Program-made: the position numbers and the translations under genes
DNA from: Clostridium aminobutyricum
Lineage (GTDB): Bacteria; Bacillota; Clostridia; Peptostreptococcales; Anaerovoracaceae
Direction: 5' to 3'
Assembly: GCF_017255415.1 (NCBI RefSeq)
Contig: NZ_JAFJZZ010000006.1
Location: 1 to 64,000 of the forward strand
DNA: 64,000 bases
The notes under the pieces: generated by a model
Seen by the model: only the letters and a program-made list of their open reading frames with translations
The model's database searches: none
Told to the model about the DNA's origin: nothing
Part shown: piece after piece, positions 9,793-18,363 of the stretch
Layout of the letters: each line of letters opens with the position of its first letter
Numbering within the stretch: the stretch's first letter is position 1

Positions 9793-11016
9793 TTAGGTCA
9801 TTTCAATAAGGTTAATTCCGTCTGCAATAAAAGTAATCGCTGCGCCTTCTTTCACCGTAGCCTTCGAAGTGGTTTTCGCATCCATTATATAATAAATCAC
9901 CGGTTGAGTCTTATCTTCTCCTATAGCTATTCCAATCATTTTAACAGTAGCACTGACCGTCTTTATGCTTTTAATCGTCCCGGAACACGAAAATGGCTGT
10001 GTATCTATGTTTACTTGCTTTATCTCAGTTCCATCTGTTCCGGTCAACGAAGAAACAATTACTGTTTTCCCTGTGATGTCTGCTTTTATTCCAGACAATC
10101 CTTTCGTAACCGGTTCTCCATTATACACCAAGGCGGCACTTGAATCTACATAAATGTTCCTTGCTAAACCCGTAGCGGCATCCGTCAGTTGAATCAACTC
10201 CTTTGATTCCTCTACAGCAGTCACTTTTCCTCTGATGCTTACGGTTTCTTTCGCTGCATCATAATAGCCGCTGGTTCCTGCAGCTTTTTCACTTGCCACC
10301 GATTCATAAACACGATTGCTGATAGCCGCAAACTCCGAACGCTTGATTCCCTCTGCAGGCAAAAATGCAGTAGTACCGTCTGTTTGAAGGGATCCCTTCA
10401 TGATCCCATGTCGATACAACATGTCAATGTATGGCCTGTCTTCTTCAGAAATAACAGCGGCATCCGAATAAGGAACCGAATACGCGGAAGTCAGCTTCAT
10501 CCCCATCGCCTTAGCGGTCCAAAGTGCAGTTTGAAGTCTTGGCGCTTTCTGTCCATTCCCCTGGTCATCCGTAAACACCGCCAGCTCACTCGTATCTATA
10601 ATGCCGAATTTCAAACAATAGGCAACTGTCGGCCTTGCCCATTCTGCAATCTTATTTTCTGTCAGTACGGATTCAAATTCCGATTGAAAATCATCCGTAC
10701 TCTGAAGATCTCCTGCAGCATTTATGGCCCGATACAGCATCGTTGCCGCCTCTTCATAAGTAACTGCATTCTCCGGTTCAAATAAATAGGTACCGTCATA
10801 TTGCTGATAACCCTTTATAATGGACTTTTCCGCAGAAAAATGGATATAGTCATATCCCCAATAGTCCTTTGGTACATCTTTAAATGTCACAGTATCAGCT
10901 GTATCCGCCACTGCATAACCAAACGTCCCTAGAATGATAGCCCCCACTACCGAAGCTATTAACAATTTGCCGGATATTACCCGCGCCATTCTCTTTAATC
11001 TTAATTCTGTTATCAT
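9793..11016 (-). CDS. S-layer-homology domain surface protein
   Basis: This exported 407-aa protein probably binds the cell-wall secondary polymer. From the ATG at 11016 (AAGGGG upstream) it has a basic start and a hydrophobic signal segment (GKLLIASVVGAIILGTFGYA). Three SLH repeats follow at about residues 35-90, 105-165 and 170-230 (for example FKDVPKDYWGYDYIHF and YSDAAV...YIDMLYRHGIMKG). The C-terminal 150 residues are beta-rich and unrecognised. A longer in-frame start at 11088 lacks a ribosome site. It lies just downstream of an LCP gene, and LCP enzymes attach the polymers that SLH domains recognise. Confidence 0.85.
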   Translation of the reverse strand: MITELRLKRMARVISGKLLIASVVGAIILGTFGYAVADTADTVTFKDVPKDYWGYDYIHFSAEKSIIKGYQQYDGTYLFEPENAVTYEEAATMLYRAINAAGDLQSTDDFQSEFESVLTENKIAEWARPTVAYCLKFGIIDTSELAVFTDDQGNGQKAPRLQTALWTAKAMGMKLTSAYSVPYSDAAVISEEDRPYIDMLYRHGIMKGSLQTDGTTAFLPAEGIKRSEFAAISNRVYESVASEKAAGTSGYYDAAKETVSIRGKVTAVEESKELIQLTDAATGLARNIYVDSSAALVYNGEPVTKGLSGIKADITGKTVIVSSLTGTDGTEIKQVNIDTQPFSCSGTIKSIKTVSATVKMIGIAIGEDKTQPVIYYIMDAKTTSKATVKEGAAITFIADGINLIEMT

Positions 11017-11108
11017 CTTTTTTCCCCTTTTTCCCTTTTTTAAACTAAACTGCACCGTTAATCCCTTTTGTTCGATGCTTTTTTTCATTTATTGAGCAGA
11101 CGGTTCCC

Positions 11109-12245
11109 TTACTGTTCTTGCGATACAGCTCCGTCTGTCGTTTGTTCTTCACTTGTCTTCCCGGAATAAATTTGAATAATCATCTCTTCGATTCCGTCCG
11201 CATCCGGATATACATAAAATGGCGGATCCGGATCTAAGGTGTTAGGCATAGTGTACGTAGTAATACTATCGGAGCTGATGCCTGCTGCACCCTTTGCAAG
11301 GGATAATGCGGTTCCGATGGTGATGTCCGAATCTACATTCTCAAATACCGTTTTTGTAACGGTCGGCAGCTTAAAACTTAAGCATTGCCGAAAGGCACTC
11401 TTCATGAACTCTTGTTGTGCCTTCACTCTTCCCATATCGCCTTCGGTATAGCCATGCCTATATCGCAGGAACTGAACGGCATGTTTCCCATCTAACACTT
11501 GCTCCCCTTTTTTCAGGTTAATATGGAGCGGCGGTTTATCATACGGATCGTCGTATTTCATATTAAACGGAATGTTCACCGGAACACCGCCCATTGAATC
11601 CACGATATTCTCCACGCCCTCATATTTAATAACTGCATAATAATTAATAGGAATCCCGCATAGTATTTTTGAAACTGCTTTTGCCGTGTTGACGGGATTA
11701 CCTTTGTACGCTGCGTTTAATTTTTTTTCAGCCAGTCCATTATACCCTTCTCTATGATAATACGTATCTCGCGGAATCGATATGACATCCACTTTTTTAT
11801 TTTCTCTGTCAAAGCTTACCAGCATGATGGTATCGGTTAAATTGCCGTTTACCCCCAGCAGTAACACATTGGCACGATCCGCATCTTTGATTTGATTATA
11901 AAGCGGGCTGTTTTCGTCTACAAGGGAGGCCAGTTCCTCTCTGTCATTATCCATCTCATCTACTATAATCGGCGTATATTGATCCTCTTTTTCAAATGGA
12001 TTGAAATTCATAAATTTTGTATAGACTGAAGTGGCTCCTAGACTAATTGCCGTTAAAACTGCAAATGCAATAACAAATGTTTTGAAAAATATCTGTAGAG
12101 CAGAGGCCGGCTTCTTTGTTTTCGTTGTCGCCTTGGATTGAAGTGTTGGTTGGCTGGTATCCTCTGTATATCCATTTTGCATCTCACGCTGTCTTGTTCT
12201 TTCTGCTCTTTCTAATGCCCGCTGCTTCTTTTCAGATCTGCTCAT
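11109..12245 (-). CDS. LytR-CpsA-Psr (LCP) family glycopolymer ligase
   Basis: LCP proteins move undecaprenyl-linked wall polymers onto peptidoglycan on the outer face of the membrane. After a basic cytoplasmic tail (about 45 residues) there is one membrane anchor (about 50-72). The LCP domain follows, with LLLGVNGNLTDTIMLVSFD, VISIPRDTYY and FLRYRHGYTEGDMGRVKAQQ visible, covering the conserved Asp and Arg residues that bind the lipid pyrophosphate. The ATG at 12245 gives 378 aa; a GTG ten codons upstream (12275) is possible, and neither start has an ideal ribosome site. A paralogue lies upstream at 12714-13709. Confidence 0.88.
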   Translation of the reverse strand: MSRSEKKQRALERAERTRQREMQNGYTEDTSQPTLQSKATTKTKKPASALQIFFKTFVIAFAVLTAISLGATSVYTKFMNFNPFEKEDQYTPIIVDEMDNDREELASLVDENSPLYNQIKDADRANVLLLGVNGNLTDTIMLVSFDRENKKVDVISIPRDTYYHREGYNGLAEKKLNAAYKGNPVNTAKAVSKILCGIPINYYAVIKYEGVENIVDSMGGVPVNIPFNMKYDDPYDKPPLHINLKKGEQVLDGKHAVQFLRYRHGYTEGDMGRVKAQQEFMKSAFRQCLSFKLPTVTKTVFENVDSDITIGTALSLAKGAAGISSDSITTYTMPNTLDPDPPFYVYPDADGIEEMIIQIYSGKTSEEQTTDGAVSQEQ

Positions 12246-12297
12246 TATCCTACTTAAATCCTCTCTACGTTCCACTATCCCGATTTTTCTCTCTGAA

Positions 12298-12340
12298 ATT
12301 ATATTTTAACCTATTTGTTAACAAAAATAAATAGGTTAAA
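12298..12340 (-). promoter_or_regulatory. Inverted repeat overlapping a possible promoter of the LCP gene
   Basis: A perfect 12-bp inverted repeat (12305-12316 and 12329-12340, TTTAACCTATTT and its complement) is separated by 12 bases. On the minus strand it lies immediately upstream of a TATAAT box (12298-12303). The geometry is that of an operator for a dimeric regulator or of a leader hairpin. No consensus -35 is obvious. Confidence 0.45.
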
Positions 12341-12449
12341 TAAGTAATATTGCGCGTTACAACAGTATTTTTCCAAAATATTGCAGTTTGGACCCTTTGC
12401 AAGAATATTTCTCATCGAATTTACTTCTTTTTAGGCATAAAAAATGTGG

Positions 12450-12590
12450 CTTCGCTCCCTGCTGTCCGGTTTGCCTTGCCAAGCAAGCTTGGGGCAAAAA
12501 GGCTATGGTTCCCTTCGGTGCTCTCTTTGTTCGCTGAGCACCCTCCTTCATAGGCAAAGAGGCTTCTGCCCCTCTGCACTTCCTTTTTTA
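12450..12590 (+). other. GC-rich structured intergenic element, candidate ncRNA
   Basis: Within the 468-base gap between the two LCP genes there is a GC-rich block that folds as nested stems. GGGGCA (12491-12496) can pair with TGCCCC near 12567, CTATG (12503-12507) with CATAG (about 12549-12553), and GGTGCTC (about 12517-12523) with GAGCACC (about 12536-12542). A separate CCAAGC/GCTTGG hairpin precedes it, and a T6 run (12584-12589) follows on the plus strand. A 66-codon minus-strand frame crosses it but looks like a by-product. I do not recognise the family, and the transcribed strand is uncertain. Confidence 0.4.
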
Positions 12591-12626
12591 TTCAATAGGA
12601 AACGATATTTCCTATTGAATAAAAAA
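12584..12626. repeat. Perfect 19-bp inverted repeat
   Basis: The arms 12584-12602 and 12608-12626 (TTTTTTATTCAATAGGAAA and complement) flank a 5-base loop. The T6 ends adjoin the structured element on the left and the LCP terminator stem on the right, so it may serve as the shared T-tract of two convergent terminators. Confidence 0.7.
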
Positions 12627-12668
12627 GCACCTCCAAATAGTAGGTTTCGTTTCTACCATTTGGGGTGC
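12620..12668 (-). terminator. Terminator of the upstream LCP gene
   Basis: On the minus strand GCACCCCAAATGGTAG (12653-12668) pairs with CTACTATTTGGAGGTGC (12627-12643) around a 9-base loop. TTTTTTATT follows. It is 45 bases past the stop of the 12714-13709 gene. Confidence 0.75.
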
Positions 12669-12713
12669 ACTTCAATATTTCTTTTGACGATTCTCTGTCT
12701 ATTCTGTTTTTTT

Positions 12714-13709
12714 CTATGAACCGGATTCAGTCTTGTTGTTATCACCCGAGTTGCCCTCATCACTTGATTCATCCGGATCCGCATAAATTTCTTCTATTAA
12801 GGCTCCAACCTGTTTCGAATCTATAAACCAGTACGAAGCCCCGTTTACTGTCTTTGGTCCTCCCGGAGCCAAATATGTATTCATATTTTCACTTTTTAAA
12901 TTTACTGCCTTGGTTGCTATTTTTGCAGCCATGCCAAGTGTAATATCCGAGTCGACCGTTTTCAATCCCAAGGATACCGCCCCCGGCAAACCTGACTTAA
13001 TCGCTTGTTTCATGGCAGATTTAATAAATTCCTGCTGCGCTTTTACTCGTCCAATATCGCCTTCCGGATATCCTTTTCGGAATCGCAGGAATTGTACGGC
13101 GTGCTTGCCGTCTAACGTCTGCTGCCCTGCCGGAATAGCAATTTTTAAAGGAGGCGTATCGTAAGGGTCGTTGTAATACATGCCGCCCTTATTGCTGATA
13201 TTCGGAATGTTCATAGGCACACCGCCTATTTCATCCACTATGGCTTCCACATCGCTGAATTCAATGACCGCGTAATAGTTAATAGGAATTCCCATCAGGA
13301 CCTCACTGACGGCTTTTGCCGCGCCTACTGCACCGCCATTCTGATAAACAGCATTGATTTTCTGTGCTGCGGCAGATTTATATTTGCTTCTAGGATAATA
13401 GGTATCCCTCGGCACCGAAATAATATCTACCCTCTGATTCTCCGTATCATAACTGGCAAGCATAATGGTATCCGTCAATTTATCATTATCCCCAAGTACT
13501 AAAATGTTGATCCTTTTGCTGTTTTTAAATAAATCGTAGTAAGGGCCATCCTTATCTACAAGATAGTCTATATTTTCTGCCAGAGATTCTGTCCCTGTAA
13601 AAATTCTTTTATTGGTGAATTGTTCCCATCCAAATTGTACCGGTACAAGAAGTACGGTAAATATGACGAAAAATATGATAAATTGTTTCCCAAATAATTT
13701 CAAGTTCAT
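12714..13709 (-). CDS. LytR-CpsA-Psr (LCP) family glycopolymer ligase, second copy
   Basis: This is a membrane-anchored 331-aa LCP protein with a short cytoplasmic tail and one N-terminal transmembrane helix (about residues 6-24). The LCP core shows ILVLGDNDKLTDTIMLASYD, VISVPRDTYY and FLRFRKGYPEGDIGRVKAQQ. It is clearly paralogous to 11109-12245, with extended identity around the catalytic motifs, but lacks the long basic N-tail. It has its own promoter (13744-13772) and terminator. Two LCP enzymes fit a cell that attaches more than one glycopolymer. Confidence 0.88.
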   Translation of the reverse strand: MNLKLFGKQFIIFFVIFTVLLVPVQFGWEQFTNKRIFTGTESLAENIDYLVDKDGPYYDLFKNSKRINILVLGDNDKLTDTIMLASYDTENQRVDIISVPRDTYYPRSKYKSAAAQKINAVYQNGGAVGAAKAVSEVLMGIPINYYAVIEFSDVEAIVDEIGGVPMNIPNISNKGGMYYNDPYDTPPLKIAIPAGQQTLDGKHAVQFLRFRKGYPEGDIGRVKAQQEFIKSAMKQAIKSGLPGAVSLGLKTVDSDITLGMAAKIATKAVNLKSENMNTYLAPGGPKTVNGASYWFIDSKQVGALIEEIYADPDESSDEGNSGDNNKTESGS

Positions 13710-13743
13710 TACTACATTTCTCCCTTTTTCTCATACCCCTACG

Positions 13744-13772
13744 AATATATACCCTTTTGCTAGACTTTGCAA
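13744..13772 (-). promoter_or_regulatory. Promoter of the second LCP gene
   Basis: On the minus strand the -35 is TTGCAA (13767-13772) and the -10 is TATATT (13744-13749), with a 17-base spacer. It lies about 35 bases upstream of the start codon. Confidence 0.55.
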
Positions 13773-13820
13773 ACCTTTTTTGCCTTATATTAAAAAGTTA
13801 AGAAAGTTGAAATAATCAGT

Positions 13821-13846
13821 AAAGCCACCCGCTTCCGGGTGGCTTT
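13821..13846 (-). terminator. Terminator of hbd
   Basis: A perfect 11-bp GC-rich stem (13821-13831 with 13836-13846) with a CTTC/GAAG tetraloop lies about 40 bases past the hbd stop. The downstream T-tract is weak, so it may work partly by structure or in both directions. Confidence 0.6.
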
Positions 13847-13883
13847 AGCTTATTTGCATGTATTAAGAATTGGTTACAAATCC

Positions 13884-14732
13884 TTATTTGCTGTAATCGA
13901 AGAAACCAACACCAGTCTTTCTTCCTAACTTGTTCGCTCTTACCATCTTTCTTAGCAATACGTGCGGTCTGTATTTTGTATCGCCAAATTCTTTATATAG
14001 AGTTTCCATGATTGCTAAGCAAACATCAAGACCGATTAAGTCTCCTAATGCTAGCGGTCCCATTGGATGGTTCGCACCAAGCTTCATCGCTTCGTCAATA
14101 CCTTCTGCAGAAGCAACGCCATCAGCAAGAATACCGATTGCTTCGTTTACCATTGGGATTAGGATTCTATTTACAACGAATCCTGGAGCTTCTGCAACGT
14201 CTACAGGAGTCTTTCCAAGATCTGAAGTTAACTTAAGAATCGTTTCTCTTGTTTCATCGGAAGTGGTAAGGCCCTTAACGATTTCAACTAACTTCATAGC
14301 TGGAACTGGGTTAAAGAAGTGCATTCCGATAATCTTGTCCGGTCTGTTTGTTGCAGCTGCGATTTCAGTGATTGAAAGAGCTGATGTGTTTGTAGCGATA
14401 ATTGTTTCCGGCTTGCAAAGCGCATCTAATTCCTGGAATAAAGCCTTCTTTGATTCCATTTCTTCTGTAGCAGCTTCGATGATTAGGTCAGCATCCTGAA
14501 CGATGCTGATATCTGTGGAACCATGAACTCTGCTCATGATTTCTTCTTTTGCTTCAGCAGTAATCTTTTCTTTAGCAACTAACTTTTCTAAATTCTTGTT
14601 TACTGTAGCAATACCTTTTTCAACTGAAGATTCTCTTCTAGCTCTTAGAACAACTTCATAACCATTCTGTGCAAGAACCTGAATGATTCCAGCTCCCATA
14701 GTACCTGTTCCTAAAACACCAATTTTTTTCAT
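13884..14732 (-). CDS. hbd: 3-hydroxybutyryl-CoA dehydrogenase
   Basis: The enzyme reduces acetoacetyl-CoA to 3-hydroxybutyryl-CoA in butyrate-type fermentation, or runs in reverse in oxidation. The N-terminal NAD-binding fold shows [20 protein letters not shown]. The catalytic [15 protein letters not shown] segment and the C-terminal dimerisation domain (LGDLIGLD) complete a 282-aa protein of standard length. It has a good AAGGAGG site. It stands alone with its own promoter and terminator instead of in a crt-bcd-etf operon, so those partners must be elsewhere. Confidence 0.92.
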   Translation of the reverse strand: MKKIGVLGTGTMGAGIIQVLAQNGYEVVLRARRESSVEKGIATVNKNLEKLVAKEKITAEAKEEIMSRVHGSTDISIVQDADLIIEAATEEMESKKALFQELDALCKPETIIATNTSALSITEIAAATNRPDKIIGMHFFNPVPAMKLVEIVKGLTTSDETRETILKLTSDLGKTPVDVAEAPGFVVNRILIPMVNEAIGILADGVASAEGIDEAMKLGANHPMGPLALGDLIGLDVCLAIMETLYKEFGDTKYRPHVLLRKMVRANKLGRKTGVGFFDYSK

Positions 14733-14821
14733 TCCTCTTTGTCCTCCTTAAATTTGTAGTAAACTTGTCTCCATGTATAACTACTTATCTCAAACATAAA
14801 TAGCACTCAACGCCATAGATT

Positions 14822-14851
14822 ATTTTACCATGTTTCGGATTATTTTGTCAC
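14822..14851 (-). promoter_or_regulatory. Promoter of hbd
   Basis: On the minus strand the -35 is GTGACA (14846-14851) and the -10 is TAAAAT (14822-14827), with an 18-base spacer. It leaves a leader of roughly 80 bases. The rest of 14852-15007 has no feature that I can support. Confidence 0.6.
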
Positions 14852-15007
14852 GTTTTTTTAGTCATACACAAAAGTCCGAAAGTTCTATCATTTTCTACTT
14901 TTTAGTAATTAAATCGATCTGTTTCAGACTTTTTATTGTCAGAATTTTTCGTCGCGCATGTCTTCCAGTATTCAGCTATGCTGTTTTTACTACGGCCAAT
15001 CCGGTGA

Positions 15008-16288
15008 TTATGCTTTACAAGGTTGAGACTGCTGTAACATTTTCTTCATCTCAGACTTGTACCGTTCCACTCCCGGCTGGTTAAACGGGTTGACACCCAT
15101 CAGATACGCCGTAATGCTGCAGCTAGTCTCAAAAAAATAAATAAGCTGTCCGAAATAATACGCATTGATCTCAGGAATGTCGATTTTAACCATCGGAACA
15201 CCGCTCGCTTCATGAGCCGCCAAAACAGCTTCTAAAGCCGCCCGATTCACCTCATTCATACTTTTTCCTTCGAAAAGTCCTCCGGCCTCGTTCGGTATCG
15301 GAAGATCCCTTGCCGGTTTCTTCACATTTAATATCGTCTCAAAGAAAATTTGATTTCCTTCCTGTAAAAATTGACCCATACTGTGCAAATCTGTTGTAAG
15401 ATGAAGGGAGCTCGGAAACAGTCCCTTCCCTTCTTTTCCTTCACTTTCCCCAAACAACTGCTTTAACCATTCCGCAAAGAAATCAAGCTGTGGTTCATAG
15501 TATTCAACAATCTCAATCTGCTTCCCCGTCTTCATTAATTCGTATCGGGCAACCGCATAGTCTGTCCCGTTATAATCCCATTCCGTAGAAGAAGCCATAG
15601 CTGCTGCGCCAGCCAGCATGGATTTTATATCAATTCCGGCCGCAGCCATCGGCAATAGGCCAACAGAGGTTAAGACCGAGTACCGTCCGCCGATATCATC
15701 CGGAATTTCAAAGCTTTCATACCCCTCCCGCTCAGCCTCTTCACGCAACGAACCTGCAGCTTTATCTGTAATGGCATAGATTCTTTTAACTGCCTCTTCT
15801 TTACCATATTTTTCGATTAGCGCTGCTTTCAGTATCGCAAACGCAATGCTGGTCTCTGTGGTTGTCCCTGATTTAGAAATAACGCAGAGGCAAACATCTT
15901 TCTTTCGAATGTCCTCAAGAAGTTGACTATGATACGTACCGCTGATATTGTTTCCCGCAAACTTGATTTCGGGATAACTCTTAGGCGAAAGACCGCTGCC
16001 ATAGATTTCATCCGGTCCAACCAGCGCGTGTACCGCTGCCCGGGTTCCAAGATAAGAGCCTCCAACTCCGATGACGATCAAAATCTCACATTGCGTTTGA
16101 ATCAGTGCCGCCGTATTGAGAAGGTGTTCCAGTTCATCTTGTCCATATTGAAGCGGCAGTTTTACCCAACCGGTATACTCTTCTTGTCCGGACCAGAGTT
16201 TCTCCATCGCCTCCTCCACTTTAGGGGCACAATTTTTCAGTTGTTCTTTTGTGACACCGGTTCGAGAGATATCAATTTTTAAATCCAT
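15008..16288 (-). CDS. pgi: Glucose-6-phosphate isomerase
   Basis: Pgi interconverts glucose 6-phosphate and fructose 6-phosphate, feeding both glycolysis and sugar-nucleotide synthesis. At 426 aa it matches the short bacterial form. VIGVGGSYLGTRAAV, SKSGTTTETSIAF and the C-terminal NPFNQPGVE segment are family signatures. The ATG at 16288 is eight bases from an AAAGGG site; a longer frame to 16351 overlaps the upstream gene and is not needed. It starts 22 bases after the dehydratase stop and is probably cotranscribed with it, giving precursor supply for surface sugars. Confidence 0.94.
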   Translation of the reverse strand: MDLKIDISRTGVTKEQLKNCAPKVEEAMEKLWSGQEEYTGWVKLPLQYGQDELEHLLNTAALIQTQCEILIVIGVGGSYLGTRAAVHALVGPDEIYGSGLSPKSYPEIKFAGNNISGTYHSQLLEDIRKKDVCLCVISKSGTTTETSIAFAILKAALIEKYGKEEAVKRIYAITDKAAGSLREEAEREGYESFEIPDDIGGRYSVLTSVGLLPMAAAGIDIKSMLAGAAAMASSTEWDYNGTDYAVARYELMKTGKQIEIVEYYEPQLDFFAEWLKQLFGESEGKEGKGLFPSSLHLTTDLHSMGQFLQEGNQIFFETILNVKKPARDLPIPNEAGGLFEGKSMNEVNRAALEAVLAAHEASGVPMVKIDIPEINAYYFGQLIYFFETSCSITAYLMGVNPFNQPGVERYKSEMKKMLQQSQPCKA

Positions 16289-16310
16289 TCCCTTGTCCCT
16301 TTCTGAATGA

Positions 16311-18224
16311 TTATTGTTGGGAAGACTGCTGAGGTGAATAGTTCGGAACAATTTCCTGCAGCCATTTTTTTACCTCGGCCTCTGTCATCGCAGAAACTCG
16401 TTTGATTTCCTCTTCTATTACAGCATGTCCGTCCGTTTCCTGCAGCATTTCCTTGAGAACGGGATTGGCAGGAAGAGGATGTCCTACATAAATTTTATTA
16501 TGCCCCGTCTTTTCAATCCCCTCTTCATCCAGCAACAATTCTTCATATAGTTTTTCACCCGGCCGAAGGCCTGTGAGCGCGATATCAATATCCACATAAG
16601 GTACATACCCTGAAAGGCGGATTACATTTTCTGCGAGGTCTAAAATCTTCACCGGCTCCCCCATGTCGAGAATGAAAATTTCGCCGCCTTCCGCCATCGC
16701 TCCGGTCTGTATCACCAGCTCAACCGCCTCCGGAATCGTCATAAAATATCTCGTAATATCCGGATGGGTTACGGTCACCGGACCGCCCTTTTCAATCTGT
16801 TTTCTAAAAATGGGAATCACCGATCCATTGCTCCCTAATACATTGCCAAAACGAACGGCAGCAAAAGTCGTCCTTGCATGCGAACTTTTTTCTTGGAGCA
16901 TCATCTCACCTACTCGCTTTGTGGCTCCCATTACGTTCGTAGGATTGACCGCCTTGTCCGTTGAAATCATCACAAACCGCTCTACGGCATGCTCTTCCGC
17001 CAGATCCAGCATATTTTTTGTTCCCATGATATTGTTGAGCACCGCTTCTTTTGGATTATTCTCCATGAGCGGAACATGCTTATGCGCTGCCGCATGAAAA
17101 ATCACATGAGGTTTATACTTTCTAAAGACCTCATCCATACGGGTTTTGTCACGAATAGACGCGATGACAATCTCCAATTCTAACTTTGGATGAAGCTCTT
17201 TCAGTTCATTTGTCAATTCAAAAACAGAATTTTCATAAATATCTACCGCAATAATCCTTCTCGGCTTAAAACGGCCGATCTGTCTGCAAAGTTCTGAACC
17301 GATGGAACCGCCTCCGCCTGTTACCATAACAATTTTTCCTTCGATATAGCTTGAAATCTCCCGAAGATTGACATGCACCGGGTCACGGCCAAGAAAGTCT
17401 TCAATATCTACATCTCGAAGCTTACTAATGCTTACCTTTTCATTGATTAAATCAATTAAGCTCGGTAAAATCTTTATTTTGCAGCGAGTCCTCTTGCACT
17501 CGTCCATAATACTCTGTATGGCTTTCTTATTCGCAGAAGGAATCGCTATAATGATCTCATCCACCCCGTATTTACGGGCCACCAGGCGGATATCCGCCTT
17601 GCCTCCGGCGACTTTTACGCCGCATATCCGGTGCCCCTTCTTTATTGGATCATCATCTATCGCTACCACGACCTTCTTGCCGTATTCGTGATGGCTTTTT
17701 ATTTCATTGATCATAGAAGCTCCGGCTTCTCCTGCTCCGATGACCATGACTTTTGTCACATGTTCCCCGATTAGATCCTTTCGGCCGATTCTCAGTACAA
17801 AACTATTGAAAGATCCCGGCGTACGCAGTCCTCGGACAAAGCGGTAGGACATTCGGAACGCGCCCAACAAAAATACCATAAATAAAAAACTGATGACATA
17901 AATTCCTTTCGGCATGTATAGACCCAGAAAGGTTACACAAGCGATGACCATCAACTGAGCGGTTGCAGCCGCTAAAACAATTTTGGTGAGTTCTTCCGTA
18001 CCGGCATATCGCCACATGCTCGTATATAATCCAAGCAGCCAGAATGCTGCGATGCAAGCGAGGGTAATCGGAAAAATATTGCCAGCATAAATGTAAAACC
18101 AGGCATCAAATACTTTCGAATTCACATCAAAATCAAAGCGGAACAAGTATGCCATGATATATGAAAAGTTAACAATACAAATATCAATCAATAATAGTAT
18201 TGCGATTCTTGAAAATTTAACCAT
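16311..18224 (-). CDS. PglF/CapD-type membrane nucleotide-sugar 4,6-dehydratase
   Basis: The 637-aa protein probably converts UDP-GlcNAc to its 4-keto-6-deoxy derivative at the membrane. Four transmembrane helices fill residues about 8-125. A CoA-binding-like Rossmann fold follows (VIGAGEAGASMINEI, about 165), then an SDR domain (VTGGGGSIGSELCRQI, about 300). The normal SDR tyrosine is replaced in the STDKAVNPTNVMGATKR motif, which is typical of this dehydratase family. It may supply the 4-keto sugar for the DegT aminotransferase and PglD-like acyltransferase at 52931-59069 in a bacillosamine-like route. That link across 35 kb is inferred. Confidence 0.85.
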   Translation of the reverse strand: MVKFSRIAILLLIDICIVNFSYIMAYLFRFDFDVNSKVFDAWFYIYAGNIFPITLACIAAFWLLGLYTSMWRYAGTEELTKIVLAAATAQLMVIACVTFLGLYMPKGIYVISFLFMVFLLGAFRMSYRFVRGLRTPGSFNSFVLRIGRKDLIGEHVTKVMVIGAGEAGASMINEIKSHHEYGKKVVVAIDDDPIKKGHRICGVKVAGGKADIRLVARKYGVDEIIIAIPSANKKAIQSIMDECKRTRCKIKILPSLIDLINEKVSISKLRDVDIEDFLGRDPVHVNLREISSYIEGKIVMVTGGGGSIGSELCRQIGRFKPRRIIAVDIYENSVFELTNELKELHPKLELEIVIASIRDKTRMDEVFRKYKPHVIFHAAAHKHVPLMENNPKEAVLNNIMGTKNMLDLAEEHAVERFVMISTDKAVNPTNVMGATKRVGEMMLQEKSSHARTTFAAVRFGNVLGSNGSVIPIFRKQIEKGGPVTVTHPDITRYFMTIPEAVELVIQTGAMAEGGEIFILDMGEPVKILDLAENVIRLSGYVPYVDIDIALTGLRPGEKLYEELLLDEEGIEKTGHNKIYVGHPLPANPVLKEMLQETDGHAVIEEEIKRVSAMTEAEVKKWLQEIVPNYSPQQSSQQ

Positions 18225-18271
18225 CTATCTAACTCCTACTATCCCTCTTGGAGGAATATTATCCATAACAC

Positions 18272-18303
18272 ATAATACCGGGCCATAAAGTGCCCGGTAT
18301 TAT
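18272..18303 (-). terminator. Terminator-like hairpin after the trypsin-fold gene
   Basis: A perfect 12-bp stem (18272-18283 with 18292-18303) with an 8-base loop lies about 60 bases past the stop of 18364-19266. The T-tract is weak on the minus strand. Confidence 0.55.
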
Positions 18304-18363
18304 TTTAACCTTTGGAAAGCAATACTTCAAGTTAAGAATAGGTTACAAATAACCCCTTGCTTC

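Noticed and set aside
12357-12557. A 66-codon minus-strand frame over the structured element
   Set aside because: Its sequence follows the GC-rich hairpins, has no clear ribosome site and no domain; treated as a by-product of the RNA or repeat structure.
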